A DNA stretch of 57,856 nucleotides from Candidatus Acidiferrales bacterium (GTDB taxonomy: Bacteria; Acidobacteriota; Terriglobia; Acidiferrales; UBA7541), in contig JASHRC010000208.1 in assembly GCA_030037525.1 (NCBI GenBank), forward strand, positions 1 through 57,856, given 5' to 3'. The notes beneath the pieces were generated by a model. It was not told where the DNA came from. It was given only the letters and a program-made list of their open reading frames with translations, and searched no databases. Below are positions 16,917 to 25,932 of this stretch, piece by piece (the first letter of the stretch is position 1; every line of letters starts with the position of its first letter). Both the position numbers and the translations under genes were made by a program.

Positions 16917-17324
16917 GTGAAGATCGAGAAGCTCGTGTTGAAGTGCCATTCTAATTCGGGTTCGGTTGCAGATTCATCTGTCCGCGCTGCAGGATTGGGC
17001 AGTTTTATCGTGGCGGCGCTGATCGTGGTTGGTTCGCTCAGTTTCGCCTCAGCCGCAGCGGCTGGGGACGACGTTGGAGCACAGGCGTACAAGGCAAATT
17101 GCATCGTGTGCCATGGCACAGACGGTACCGGCACGCCGACGGGGAAGACGCTCAAGGCACCTGATCTGCATTCCGATGCAGTGCAAAAAATGACCGACCA
17201 GCAGATCGAGGATCAGGTCGCGAACGGCAAAAACAACATGCCGCCGTTCAAGAGCACTCTGAGCAAGGAGCAAATCGCGGCGCTCGCCAAATACGTGCAC
17301 ACGGAATTCGGCAAGAAGAAGTGA
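16917..17324 (+). CDS. Small exported cytochrome c (class I, c6-like)
   Basis: The protein has 135 residues and starts at GTG 16917, which follows GGAGGA by six bases. An unusually long leader precedes the hydrophobic segment (LGSFIVAALIVVGSLSFASA). The mature domain has the haem site C62-I-V-C65-H66 (NCIVCHGTDG) and a likely axial Met108 in NNMPPF. A C-terminal helix follows (SKEQIAALAKYVHTEF). It would shuttle electrons in the periplasm, but its partners are not nearby. Confidence 0.9.
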   Translation: MKIEKLVLKCHSNSGSVADSSVRAAGLGSFIVAALIVVGSLSFASAAAAGDDVGAQAYKANCIVCHGTDGTGTPTGKTLKAPDLHSDAVQKMTDQQIEDQVANGKNNMPPFKSTLSKEQIAALAKYVHTEFGKKK

Positions 17325-17381
17325 GAAAAGGTCCTCGCCGGTTGAGCTGGATGGCCTTGGATCGCGATTCATCCGGGCAAT

Positions 17382-18569
17382 TTATTTCCGGTCGATCCCT
17401 TCCATAAGCCTTCCGACCCCTTCCGAGAATTCCTCGACCGGAGCGATGAGGCTGATCACGAGATAGCCATCGTCCGCGAATTCATAGAAGTGCCCGGGAT
17501 GAACGAGCAGGGACTGCTGTTCGAGCAGGCGAATGGCAAGCTGCTCGTCGGATTCGAGAGCGGGGACTCGCAGCACCGCATACCATCCGCCCTCAACCTT
17601 TAGCCGCGAAATCGATTTTTGCCCGGCGAGGTGTCGGTCAAGCTCCCGCAAATTGGTTTCCAGGCGCGATCTGATCTGCGGCTGGATGGCACAGCGCTGC
17701 GCGAGCAATTCGGGAAGCGCGTTCTCAAGCGGCGCATTCATCGAGAGATACGTGTCCGCGATCACTTCCAGCCGAGCGAGTGCTTCAGAAGCGAGAGCCT
17801 CTGGCCCGCCTGCGGCAATCCAGCCAAGTTTCATTTGTGGCAGAGCGGCAATTTTGCTTAAGCCACTTAGCACAAACGTGAGCACCTGCGAGTTGAAGAC
17901 AAAACTGCCATGGCGCTCTTTGTGGTCTCCGGCAGAAGGCAGCTCGTAGTCGAAAAACACCTCGTCGACCACCAGTGCCAGATGGTACTCATGGCACCGC
18001 TCCGTGAGCCGATAGGCTTCCTCGCGTCCGATGAAATGACCGGTCGGGTTATTGGGATGAACGACCAAAATCGCGCGCGTGCGCGGTCCTACGGCCTGAG
18101 CGAGAGCCGCGAAATCGAACTGCCAGCCATGGTCGTAGATGAGGCGAAACGGGCGCAGCTTCACGTCTTGAATGGCGGCGAGAAATTCGAAGAGCGGGTA
18201 GCTCGGAGGCGCTACGAGGACCTCGTCGCCCGGCTCGCACAGCAGCCGAAACAGAAACGAATACGCTTCGCTCGTCCCGGTGGTGAGAATCAGGTGCTCG
18301 GAATCAATCGGCGCACTGGGATTCTTCTCCCGGTAATAATCGACGACCGCGGCACGCGCCGAAAGCAAGCCTCGCGGCTCGGGCTGGTAGCGCAGGGCTG
18401 CCGGAGACCTGAGCGCGGCGAGGATGGCTGCCTCGTCATAGTGAAATCCGCAAGCCGTGGGATTGGAAATTGTCAGATCCAGCACAGGGCAGCCGCTCTC
18501 CCGATGGCGCCGCATCGCGCGCGCAAAGGCGCTTTCTGTGAGATTCCAGTTTGTCCGTTTCGAGAACAT
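17382..18569 (-). CDS. PLP-dependent aminotransferase, class I/II
   Basis: This 395-residue fold-type I aminotransferase has the cofactor-contacting motifs NNPTG (VVHPNNPTGHFIGREEAYRL) and DEVFFDYEL. The Schiff-base lysine lies in SGLSKIAALPQMKLGW, and the start has the substrate-arm phrase NLTESAFARAMRRH. It transfers amino groups between an amino acid and a 2-oxo acid. The amino acid is not predictable, though alanine- or aspartate-type enzymes share this layout. It begins 10 bases after the ilvA stop on the same strand, so the two genes are an operon, and a role in branched-chain amino acid metabolism is possible. Confidence 0.9.
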   Translation of the reverse strand: MFSKRTNWNLTESAFARAMRRHRESGCPVLDLTISNPTACGFHYDEAAILAALRSPAALRYQPEPRGLLSARAAVVDYYREKNPSAPIDSEHLILTTGTSEAYSFLFRLLCEPGDEVLVAPPSYPLFEFLAAIQDVKLRPFRLIYDHGWQFDFAALAQAVGPRTRAILVVHPNNPTGHFIGREEAYRLTERCHEYHLALVVDEVFFDYELPSAGDHKERHGSFVFNSQVLTFVLSGLSKIAALPQMKLGWIAAGGPEALASEALARLEVIADTYLSMNAPLENALPELLAQRCAIQPQIRSRLETNLRELDRHLAGQKSISRLKVEGGWYAVLRVPALESDEQLAIRLLEQQSLLVHPGHFYEFADDGYLVISLIAPVEEFSEGVGRLMEGIDRK

Positions 18570-18579
18570 CGGGGTAGGC

Positions 18580-19788
18580 TCAGAGCACGCGCTCGTGCGG
18601 GTAGCCGGCGGAATTCAGGGCCGCCATCAACTCGGCGATGTGCTCGGGGCCGCGCGTTTCGGTGGTGATATCGATGACCGCATCGCCAAGCAGGACGCCG
18701 AAATACGCGCGGTCGTAATTGGTCTCGATGATGTTGGCTTGTTTTGACGCGATCACGTGCGCGAGCTTTTCAAGGGCGCCCGGATGATCGGGCAGATGAA
18801 TGCGCAGGCGGACCATGCGCCCATCTTTCACCAAGCCGCGCTCGATGATGCGCGAAAGCAGGGAAACGTCGATGTTGCCGCCGGTGATGAGGACGCCGAT
18901 GTTTTTCCCCTGCGCTGCGATTTTGTGTTGGAGAACCGCCGCGGCGGCAACCGCTCCGGCACCTTCTGCGAGCATCTTTTCCTTTTCAAGCAATTTCTGG
19001 ATCGCGTTGGCGATTTCTTCGTCATCGACGGTGACTATCTCATCCACGTATTTTTCAACCAGCGGATAGGTAGTCTCGCCCGCGCAGCGCACGGCAATGC
19101 CGTCCGCAATGGTGACCATCGGCGGCAAAAGCACCGGGTGATGGGCTTCCAGGGCGGCTTTCATCGATGGAAGCTTCGAGGTCTGGACGCCGATCACCCG
19201 AATTTTCGGCCGAATCTCTTTCGCCGCACAGGCGACGCCGCCGACGAGTCCCCCTCCGCCGACCGGCACGACCAGGATTTCAAGGTCAGGATTTTGCTCG
19301 AGCACTTCGACGCCGAGCGTTCCCTGGCCCGCGATCACCGCCTCGTCGTCGAACGGATGAATGAACGTCAGTTTCTTTGCCCGGCACCGGCGCAGCGCTT
19401 CCTGGCAGGCCTCGTCGTAGTTGGTCCCGGCGAGAATGACTTCGGCGCCGAATTCCTTGGTAGCGGAAACCTTCACGAGCGGTGTCGTCAGGGGCATGCA
19501 GATTTGGGCGACAATCCCGCGCTTGCTCGCGTGATAGGCGACGGCCTGCGCATGGTTTCCGGCCGATGCAGCGATCACTCCGCGGCGGCGCTCGTTGCGC
19601 GTGAGCAGAAGAATCTTGTTCAGCGCGCCGCGTTCCTTGAAGGAGCCGGTCATCTGCAGATTTTCGAACTTGAGGAAGATGGAGTTGCCGGTCAGCTTCG
19701 AAAACGTCTCCGAGCGCGTGCAGGGCGAAACGAAGATTGAGTCGCGGATGCGCGCGAGGGCATCTTTGATTTGTGTCAGTGTGACCAT
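18580..19788 (-). CDS. ilvA: Threonine ammonia-lyase with C-terminal ACT domain
   Basis: The protein has 402 residues, read from ATG 19788. It is a fold-type II PLP enzyme: the lysine in MTGSFKERGALNK holds PLP, SAGNHAQ contacts substrate and the glycine loop PVGGGGLVGG binds the phosphate. It converts threonine to 2-oxobutyrate and ammonia, the first step to isoleucine. The last 80 residues (RLRIHLPDHPGALEKLAHVI) form one ACT domain, as in shorter biosynthetic and TdcB-like enzymes, so allosteric control is likely. It is the first gene of a pair with the downstream aminotransferase. Confidence 0.93.
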   Translation of the reverse strand: MVTLTQIKDALARIRDSIFVSPCTRSETFSKLTGNSIFLKFENLQMTGSFKERGALNKILLLTRNERRRGVIAASAGNHAQAVAYHASKRGIVAQICMPLTTPLVKVSATKEFGAEVILAGTNYDEACQEALRRCRAKKLTFIHPFDDEAVIAGQGTLGVEVLEQNPDLEILVVPVGGGGLVGGVACAAKEIRPKIRVIGVQTSKLPSMKAALEAHHPVLLPPMVTIADGIAVRCAGETTYPLVEKYVDEIVTVDDEEIANAIQKLLEKEKMLAEGAGAVAAAAVLQHKIAAQGKNIGVLITGGNIDVSLLSRIIERGLVKDGRMVRLRIHLPDHPGALEKLAHVIASKQANIIETNYDRAYFGVLLGDAVIDITTETRGPEHIAELMAALNSAGYPHERVL

Positions 19789-19990
19789 GTAAGGATATGA
19801 GCGTCCCCGCAACCGATCGAGCCCGCCATTTTATATTGTCTGGGGCACCGTACGGGAGACGTTTCCTCGAGGCCGACCAGCCGGACGGCCCCCAACCAGC
19901 GCGGTCACTGTTCGGTCTGTGAGATTAAGGGGCTTGACGCCTTGTGTGCGCGCGAATGAATATAGTCCCGGCGCCGGCCCGGGGATTGGG

Positions 19991-20431
19991 ATGAGAGCAA
20001 AGCTTTTCTCCGTTTGTCTGATCAGCGCGGCTTTGTGGCCTACCGCTGCGCCCGCCTGGGCGCACCATTCGTTTGGCGTCGAATATGACGTCAACAAACC
20101 TGTGACGCTCACCGGCGTGATCACCAGCATCGAATGGACCAATCCGCACTGCTTCGTGTACATCGATGTGAAGGACGCAAGCGGCAAGGTCACAAATTGG
20201 AAATTTGAAGGCTATCCGCCCGGCGTGCTCTACCGACAGGGCTGGAAGCGAGACGTTTCGATCAAGGTGGGTGACACGATCACGATCATGGGTTGGCAGG
20301 CGCGCGATGGAGGCGCCTGGGGGCACGCGCGACAGATCACCTGTGCAGATGGAAAGAAGATGTTCTTTGGCCCAGCGCCGGGGACTGGCGATGGCGGTGC
20401 AGCTCCGCCCGTCGACGTGCCGCAGAATTAA
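19991..20431 (+). CDS. DUF6152 family secreted protein
   Basis: The protein has 146 residues, from ATG 19991. A signal peptide ends at PAWAHHSFGVEYD, and the mature domain starts with the typical HHSFGVEYDVNKPVTLTGVI. Later motifs are IEWTNPHCFVYIDVK and a GWQARDGG strand. The fold is probably a small beta-barrel in the periplasm. Function unknown. The next gene starts 61 bases after its stop and also encodes an exported protein, a pairing that suggests one shared task. Confidence 0.85.
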   Translation: MRAKLFSVCLISAALWPTAAPAWAHHSFGVEYDVNKPVTLTGVITSIEWTNPHCFVYIDVKDASGKVTNWKFEGYPPGVLYRQGWKRDVSIKVGDTITIMGWQARDGGAWGHARQITCADGKKMFFGPAPGTGDGGAAPPVDVPQN

Positions 20432-20492
20432 GACCATGGCCAGCTTGTCATTGCGCACCCAGAGGGATGGGGCGCCCTTCGCGCGGATCGGA

Positions 20493-21368
20493 ATGAGGGA
20501 TCTCCCCTTTTTTGCGCTGCTCCTGCTCTCCTCTGGCCTGTTCGCCCAACAAGGGTCCCCGGAACAAGGCCTGACGTCCGGCGCGGCGAAAAACGTGCCG
20601 AGTCCGGCCGCCGGGTACAAATATCCGCCTCCGGTCAGTTCGAATGTGCCGCGCGCCGCCGACGGTCACCCCGACTTGACGGGGGTTTGGCAGGGCGGCA
20701 GCAACCGCATCGGCACGTGGGAGGAGACAAACAACGGCGAAGGTCCGCTGGGGCAGAGTGGGCCCATTACGCCGTACACTGTGCCGGGCCCACAGCCGAA
20801 GCCGCCCTACCAGGAGTGGGCCGCGAAGAAGGTGCTCGAGTCCTACAAAATGCGCGGCGTCGATGAGCCCATGGTGAGGTGCCTGCCGCCGGGCGTGCCG
20901 CGCACGACCCTGATGGGTCTTTTCCCGATGCAGATCGTGCAAACGCCGAAGACGATCGTGATGCTATTTGAGGTATTTCACCTCTTCCGCATCATTCCGA
21001 TCGACGCCAAGCATCCCGACGATCTCGAGCCGAGCTACATGGGCGATTCGGTCGGCCGGTGGGAGGGCGACACGCTGGTGGTGGACGTCACGGGATTCAA
21101 CGATAAGACGTGGCTTTCCGGCGTGGGCACATTTCACAGCGAAAAGCTGCACGTAGTCGAGAAATTCACGCGCGTGGACGAGAACACGATCGTGTACGAA
21201 GATACGGTCGAGGATCGGGTGGTACTCACCGGTCCATGGACGCGCCACGGCACGATCATGCTGCGCCCGGGAACCCGTCTTCGCGAGTACGAGTGTGTTG
21301 AAAATAACGTCGATATGCAGCGGTACGAGAATATCCTGAAGGACCCTTCGCTTTTCATGCGCAAGTAG
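20493..21368 (+). CDS. Secreted protein of unknown function, partner of DUF6152
   Basis: The protein has 291 residues, from ATG 20493, which begins a compact signal peptide (MRDLPFFALLLLSSGLFAQQ). An in-frame ATG at 20436 adds 19 residues. Motifs are DGHPDLTGVWQGGSNR, PPGVPRTTLMGLFPMQIVQT, MGDSVGRWEGDTLVVDVTGF and YECVENNVDMQRYENILKDP. The DLTGVW start and the WEGDTLVVD(V/T) strand recur in large families of exported acidobacterial proteins with unknown role. The gene follows the DUF6152 gene closely and is probably cotranscribed with it. Confidence 0.8.
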   Translation: MRDLPFFALLLLSSGLFAQQGSPEQGLTSGAAKNVPSPAAGYKYPPPVSSNVPRAADGHPDLTGVWQGGSNRIGTWEETNNGEGPLGQSGPITPYTVPGPQPKPPYQEWAAKKVLESYKMRGVDEPMVRCLPPGVPRTTLMGLFPMQIVQTPKTIVMLFEVFHLFRIIPIDAKHPDDLEPSYMGDSVGRWEGDTLVVDVTGFNDKTWLSGVGTFHSEKLHVVEKFTRVDENTIVYEDTVEDRVVLTGPWTRHGTIMLRPGTRLREYECVENNVDMQRYENILKDPSLFMRK

Positions 21369-21468
21369 CGCCCCGCTTCGAGTTCCACCCAAATCGTGCA
21401 GTTCAGGCGTGACAAGCGTCACAGCGGCCTTTCCTTAGCTGGCGTAGTCAGGATCCGGGGGCTGCGTC

Positions 21469-22617
21469 ATGGAAAGAGATATCGGCATCTACTACGTTTC
21501 AAAGCACGGACAGACCGAGAAGATCGCGCACTTTCTAGGGGAGTGTTTTGGCGGCTTGGGCTGGGACGTATACGTAACCGACCTTCGCTCGGACAGCGGC
21601 ACACCCGATGTGAGTTCCTTCAGCGCGGTACTCGTCGGTGCGCCCGTATACATGGAGAGGTATCCGAGGGTGCTGCGCCGATTCGTCGCCGCTCACCGGA
21701 TGCAACTGATGGCCGCACCGGTCACGGGCTTTTTCTCGACTTGCTTGACAGCGACTCCGTCGACGCGCGAGGCGCACCTAGAATCGCTTCGACCGGCGCG
21801 GGAGTTCCTCGAGGAGGTCTCGTGGACGCCGGACTGGCTCGCGAGTTTTCCAGGTGCGCTGAATTTCCGCCAGTACGGCCCGCTGCAACGTTGGATATTA
21901 AAGCGAATCTCGCGGAGAGCCGGCGGGCCGACCGATGCGAGCAGGGATTACGAGTTTACGCGTTGGGACGAGGTGGCTCGCTTTGCGAAGGATCTGCATG
22001 ACGACCGGGTGGACAGCCCTTATCGAGCTGAAAGGATCGCACTGGCCACGCGCGCTCTCGACGAGCTGATGCCTGAGTTCGAGCAGCGGATGGTTCAGGA
22101 AATCGCGGTTCATGCGAGCCCTGACGAAGTGCGATCGGCGATCGAGTCGACCGAGCTGGCAGACATGCCTATGGCCCAAATCGTTCAATCGATTCGGAAT
22201 TTGGGCCGCAGGTGGCAAGACCCTTCGGCCAGGTTCGCGCAGGCCGCGGCCGGATTCGGCGCTTTTCCAATTCACATGAAGCATACCCATGAGGTCGCTG
22301 GCGCGCTCATCGGGCAGTTTCGGAAGCGGGATTACGGCATTCGCCGGATGCAGAACCAGGAGGACTTCAAAGCTTTTAGCGATCCAGGGTACACGAAGGC
22401 GCTCACGAATTTCTGGTTCGACGACTATCGCGACGACCGAACGATCCTGCGCACGGAAACGCGCATCCACTCGCTCGGGACGAGAGCGCGGCGCCGATTC
22501 CATGGATACTGGACCATGGCGTCGCCGGGCGTTCGCCTGTATATGGGCAGCGTGTTGCGAGGCATTGCGCGGTCGGCCGTCCGGCGGCGCCAGCAACATC
22601 ACCCCCTGGCTGCCTAA
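21469..22617 (+). CDS. Flavodoxin (HemG-like)-SRPBCC-like fusion protein
   Basis: The protein has 382 residues. Residues 1 to about 175 form a flavodoxin domain of the HemG/protoporphyrinogen oxidase type: IGIYYVSKHGQTEKIAHFLG is the FMN phosphate loop, and VLVGAPVYMERYPRVLRRF and TGFFSTCLTATPS follow. From about residue 205 a second domain begins (HASPDEVRSAIESTELADMP). It contains YGIRRMQNQEDFKAFSDPGY and LRTETRIHSLGTRARRRFHG, the pattern of a ligand-binding SRPBCC/cyclase-like family. An FMN reductase module joined to a hydrophobic-ligand pocket is unusual. Substrate unknown. Confidence 0.8.
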   Translation: MERDIGIYYVSKHGQTEKIAHFLGECFGGLGWDVYVTDLRSDSGTPDVSSFSAVLVGAPVYMERYPRVLRRFVAAHRMQLMAAPVTGFFSTCLTATPSTREAHLESLRPAREFLEEVSWTPDWLASFPGALNFRQYGPLQRWILKRISRRAGGPTDASRDYEFTRWDEVARFAKDLHDDRVDSPYRAERIALATRALDELMPEFEQRMVQEIAVHASPDEVRSAIESTELADMPMAQIVQSIRNLGRRWQDPSARFAQAAAGFGAFPIHMKHTHEVAGALIGQFRKRDYGIRRMQNQEDFKAFSDPGYTKALTNFWFDDYRDDRTILRTETRIHSLGTRARRRFHGYWTMASPGVRLYMGSVLRGIARSAVRRRQQHHPLAA

Positions 22618-22642
22618 GCAAGCCCTCCCGCCCGTACGGCGG

Positions 22643-24709
22643 TCAGGGGTCGGTGTCGGGAATTTCCGCCAGCTGGGCGAGCCAGGCGGTGGCCTCAGAG
22701 TCGCTGGGCGCACGATAGTCGCTACGAGGCGAGAGCGAGCCACCCGATCCCACCTTGGGGCCGTTCGGCAAACAGCTCCTTTTGAACTGGCTCTCCTTGA
22801 AGAACCGCTCGAGAAAAATGGCCAGCCAACGCTTGATCTGGCCGATGCCGTAAGTGTGACGCATCTCGGCGGGAATATCGGGCCACACGCCGCGCTCGCG
22901 GTCATGCCATGCCGACCAGGCAAGAAACGCCACCTTGGTCGGTGCGTAGCCGAAGCGAAGAATGTAATAGAGGTGAAAGTCCTGCAGCTCGTATGGGCCG
23001 ACCACCTCTTCAGCTTTTTGCGCAGGTTGCCCGGGAGACTTACCGGGAACCAGTTCCGGGCTGATGACGGTTCGCGACACTTCTTCCAAAGCGTCGCTCG
23101 CCGCCGGGCCGAGCTGTCCAGTCTTCGCGACCCAACGAATCAGATACTGGATCAGCGTCTTCGGAACGCTGGCGTTCAGGGCGTAATGAGACATGTGATC
23201 ACCGACGCCGTAGGTCGTATAGCCGAGCGCCAGTTCGCTGAGGTCGCTCGTGCCGACGACGAGCCCTCCACGCAGATTCGCCAGGCGGAAAAGGTGGCTG
23301 GTCCGCTCGCCGGCCTGAACATTCTCAAACGTCGTGTCGTAAAGCCGCTGTCCGGACGCGAAAGGATGGCCGATATCCTTCAGCATCTGCATACAGCTGG
23401 GGCGAATATCGATCTCCAGCGCCTCGCAGCCGATTTCCGACATCAACCGGCGCGCCTGGCGCAACGTCCGCTCGCTTGTGGCGAATCCAGGCATGGTGCA
23501 GCCAAGAATGTGATTACGAGGAAGGCGCAGCACGTCCATGGCGCGAGCGCAGACGATGAGCGCCTGCGTCGAATCGAGCCCTCCGGACACCCCGATCACC
23601 ACCCGCTTCAGATCAGTGGCTTTGAGGCGTTTGACCAGACCCTGCACTTGAATTTCATACACTTCGTGGCAACGCTCGTCCCGCCGTGCTAGATCGCTGG
23701 GGACGTAGGGGAACCGCTCGTACACTCGGTCAAGCGGCAGAGGGATGGTTACGGGAAGTTCCGCGCGAAACGGTATGCGCCGAAACTCTGCTAGACGGTC
23801 GCGGTGATTGCGCCCGGATTCGGCAAAGCTGTTCTGGCGCATGCGATCCTGCGCGAGGCGATCCAGGTCGATGTCGGCCGTGACGAGCTGCGATTGGTAG
23901 GCGAAACGCTCGGTCTCGGCGATTTTCGTGGCGTTCTCGTAGATCACCCCCTGGCCGTCCCAGGCGAGATCCGTCGTCGATTCGCCGCTGCCCGCGGCGC
24001 AATAGACGTACGCAGCGATGCACCGACCGGACTGGCTGGCCGCCAGCAGTCGGCGAAAATCGTCCTTGCCGATCGTTACATTCGACGCCGACAAATTGAT
24101 CAGAACCGTAGCGCCCGCAAGAGCTGCGTAGGAGGATGGCGGGATCGGAACCCAAAAGTCCTCGCACACTTCTACGAAGAACGTGAAAAGCGGCTGGTCT
24201 TCGGCCTGAAACAGCAGCCGGTTGCTGAACGGCACATCCCGATGCCCGTCAAAGTCGGTCGTATCGCCGAGCCGCAGGCTTGCGGATGTGAACTGACGCA
24301 ATTCATAAAATTCGCGATAATTGGGCAAATACGTTTTCGGCGCTAAGCCCAGCAAGCGTCCCCGGTGAACGACCGCAGCGCAGTTAAACAGCATATTGTC
24401 GACCGCAAGCGGCAGGCCGACGATCGAGATGACCGGAAGTTCGCGTGAGGCGTCGATGACTTGGTGCAACGCCTCGCGAGAAGCATCGAGAAGCGCCCGC
24501 TGCTGGAAGAGATCCTCACAGGAATAGGCAGAAAGCCCGAGCTCGGGAAAAACCACCAGCAGCGCCTTCCGCTCGGCTGCCCGCTTCAGGAGAGCAATGG
24601 TCTCGATGGCGTTGAACGCGGGATCAGCCACGCGAGCCGGGGGCACGGCCACCGCCAGGCGCAGGAAGTTGTGCCGGTAGAGATTGAAGAAACTCGCGTT
24701 GTCGCTCAT
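22643..24709 (-). CDS. nadE: Glutamine-dependent NAD+ synthetase
   Basis: The protein has 688 residues, from ATG 24709; a GTG at 24730, adjacent to the upstream stop, is also in frame. The N-terminal nitrilase-type glutaminase has the catalytic triad in [15 protein letters not shown] (Glu), [12 protein letters not shown] (Lys) and [11 protein letters not shown] (Cys). The C-terminal ATP pyrophosphatase has [10 protein letters not shown] and [12 protein letters not shown]. It makes NAD+ from deamido-NAD+, ATP and glutamine in the cytoplasm. The gene follows the flavin monooxygenase with no gap, so the two are cotranscribed. Confidence 0.95.
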   Translation of the reverse strand: MSDNASFFNLYRHNFLRLAVAVPPARVADPAFNAIETIALLKRAAERKALLVVFPELGLSAYSCEDLFQQRALLDASREALHQVIDASRELPVISIVGLPLAVDNMLFNCAAVVHRGRLLGLAPKTYLPNYREFYELRQFTSASLRLGDTTDFDGHRDVPFSNRLLFQAEDQPLFTFFVEVCEDFWVPIPPSSYAALAGATVLINLSASNVTIGKDDFRRLLAASQSGRCIAAYVYCAAGSGESTTDLAWDGQGVIYENATKIAETERFAYQSQLVTADIDLDRLAQDRMRQNSFAESGRNHRDRLAEFRRIPFRAELPVTIPLPLDRVYERFPYVPSDLARRDERCHEVYEIQVQGLVKRLKATDLKRVVIGVSGGLDSTQALIVCARAMDVLRLPRNHILGCTMPGFATSERTLRQARRLMSEIGCEALEIDIRPSCMQMLKDIGHPFASGQRLYDTTFENVQAGERTSHLFRLANLRGGLVVGTSDLSELALGYTTYGVGDHMSHYALNASVPKTLIQYLIRWVAKTGQLGPAASDALEEVSRTVISPELVPGKSPGQPAQKAEEVVGPYELQDFHLYYILRFGYAPTKVAFLAWSAWHDRERGVWPDIPAEMRHTYGIGQIKRWLAIFLERFFKESQFKRSCLPNGPKVGSGGSLSPRSDYRAPSDSEATAWLAQLAEIPDTDP

Positions 24710-24730
24710 TTTGTCTGTCTTGCCGGGCAC

Positions 24731-25867
24731 TCAGGCAGTCTTGGCAAAGGGTTTGCGAAGCCCCGCCTGCTCGAGCAACGGCAATATTTCCCGCGCAAAG
24801 CGCTCGACGCCGTCGATGTAGTCGAGCCAGGTCATAATGACGCCATTGATGCCCGCGCGCGACATGCCCTCCAGCTCTCGGGCGATTCGCCGAGCATCGC
24901 CCACCAGCGGATAGCCTGCGCCGGTAGCCATTCGCTTGCGCATGAAAGCCAGCTGCGGCGAGCCCTTGGGCACATTGTTCTCCGCGCTGATGGTCTCCAT
25001 AATGCTATCTAGGCATTCGACGTCCACAAATTCCTCGGAATAGTAGCGCAGAAAGTCCTCCGCTTCTTGTGTCGTGTCGCGCAAGACAACAGAGGCGTTC
25101 GTCCAGATCTGGATGTCGCGTCCGAATTCTTCGCGCGCCATCTTTTTATAATTTCCCACTTGAGGGGCCCACTCCTCGGGAGAATCGCCCCGGAGGCCGA
25201 GCAGGCCGATCTGCGAATTCTTCGCCGAAAAGCGAATGCCGGCGAGTGATTGCGCCGCGTTCATGATGGGAATTCCGTCGGGCTGGATCGGTTTCGGGCG
25301 CGAGATTGCCTTTTTCATGCGGAAATACTTTGAGCTGTGATCAAATTCCTGCGGGCAGGACCAGAGCTGGCGCAGCAGTTTGAGCCATTCCTCCAGATAC
25401 ACGTAACGCTCGTCATGCTCGAGCAGGTCGATGCCAAACATATCGAACTCGCGCCGATTCCAGCCGCCGACGATGTTCAGGGCGGCGCGCCCGCCGGAAA
25501 TCGCATCGATCGTGGCGCACTGCTTGGCGACGATCAGCGGATGCATCGTCGGAGCGTGCGATGTGGCTAGGATCGATGAATAGCGTGTCGCCTGCGAAAG
25601 GCCTGCGGCCCAAGTGAAGACATCGAGCACTTCGTTCGAGGGGTGATCGGGCTTGTCGTCCAGATAGCCCTTCCAGCGAGCAATGGGGACGATGGCTTCC
25701 AGCCCCGCCTGGTCGGCCAGGCAAGCGGCTTCCAGGCAGTTGGCCCACGTCGGGCGCCACTGCTCGGGGACGATCGTCATGTTGGCGATGGTGTTCGAGC
25801 AAAACGTGCCCAGCTTCAGCTTGTTGTCGTTAAACAGTGGATTTGTATTGTTCGTCGACAGGTTCAT
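24731..25867 (-). CDS. Luciferase-like FMN-dependent monooxygenase (RutA/SfnG type)
   Basis: The protein has 378 residues from ATG 25867, which begins before KLKLGTFCSN. The TIM-barrel motifs are MTIVPEQWRPTWANCLEAAC, ATSHAPTMHPLIVAKQCATI and NIVGGWNRREFDMFG. These are the pattern of group C flavin monooxygenases such as RutA (pyrimidine ring opening) and SfnG (dimethyl sulfone). They need reduced FMN from a separate reductase. The true substrate is not shown by sequence. The stop lies directly before nadE, suggesting an operon. Confidence 0.88.
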   Translation of the reverse strand: MNLSTNNTNPLFNDNKLKLGTFCSNTIANMTIVPEQWRPTWANCLEAACLADQAGLEAIVPIARWKGYLDDKPDHPSNEVLDVFTWAAGLSQATRYSSILATSHAPTMHPLIVAKQCATIDAISGGRAALNIVGGWNRREFDMFGIDLLEHDERYVYLEEWLKLLRQLWSCPQEFDHSSKYFRMKKAISRPKPIQPDGIPIMNAAQSLAGIRFSAKNSQIGLLGLRGDSPEEWAPQVGNYKKMAREEFGRDIQIWTNASVVLRDTTQEAEDFLRYYSEEFVDVECLDSIMETISAENNVPKGSPQLAFMRKRMATGAGYPLVGDARRIARELEGMSRAGINGVIMTWLDYIDGVERFAREILPLLEQAGLRKPFAKTA

Positions 25868-25932
25868 CAACAATTTATTTTGCCAGAGAATCGGCTCGAC
25901 AGCAGCCCGAGTTTGCCCCGGCCAGCGTAGCA

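Noticed and set aside
18757..19740. 327-codon open frame antisense to ilvA
   Set aside because: Shadow of ilvA; no start context and no domain.
22289..23692. 467-codon open frame antisense to nadE
   Set aside because: Composition is that of a reverse translation; nadE motifs on the minus strand are unambiguous.
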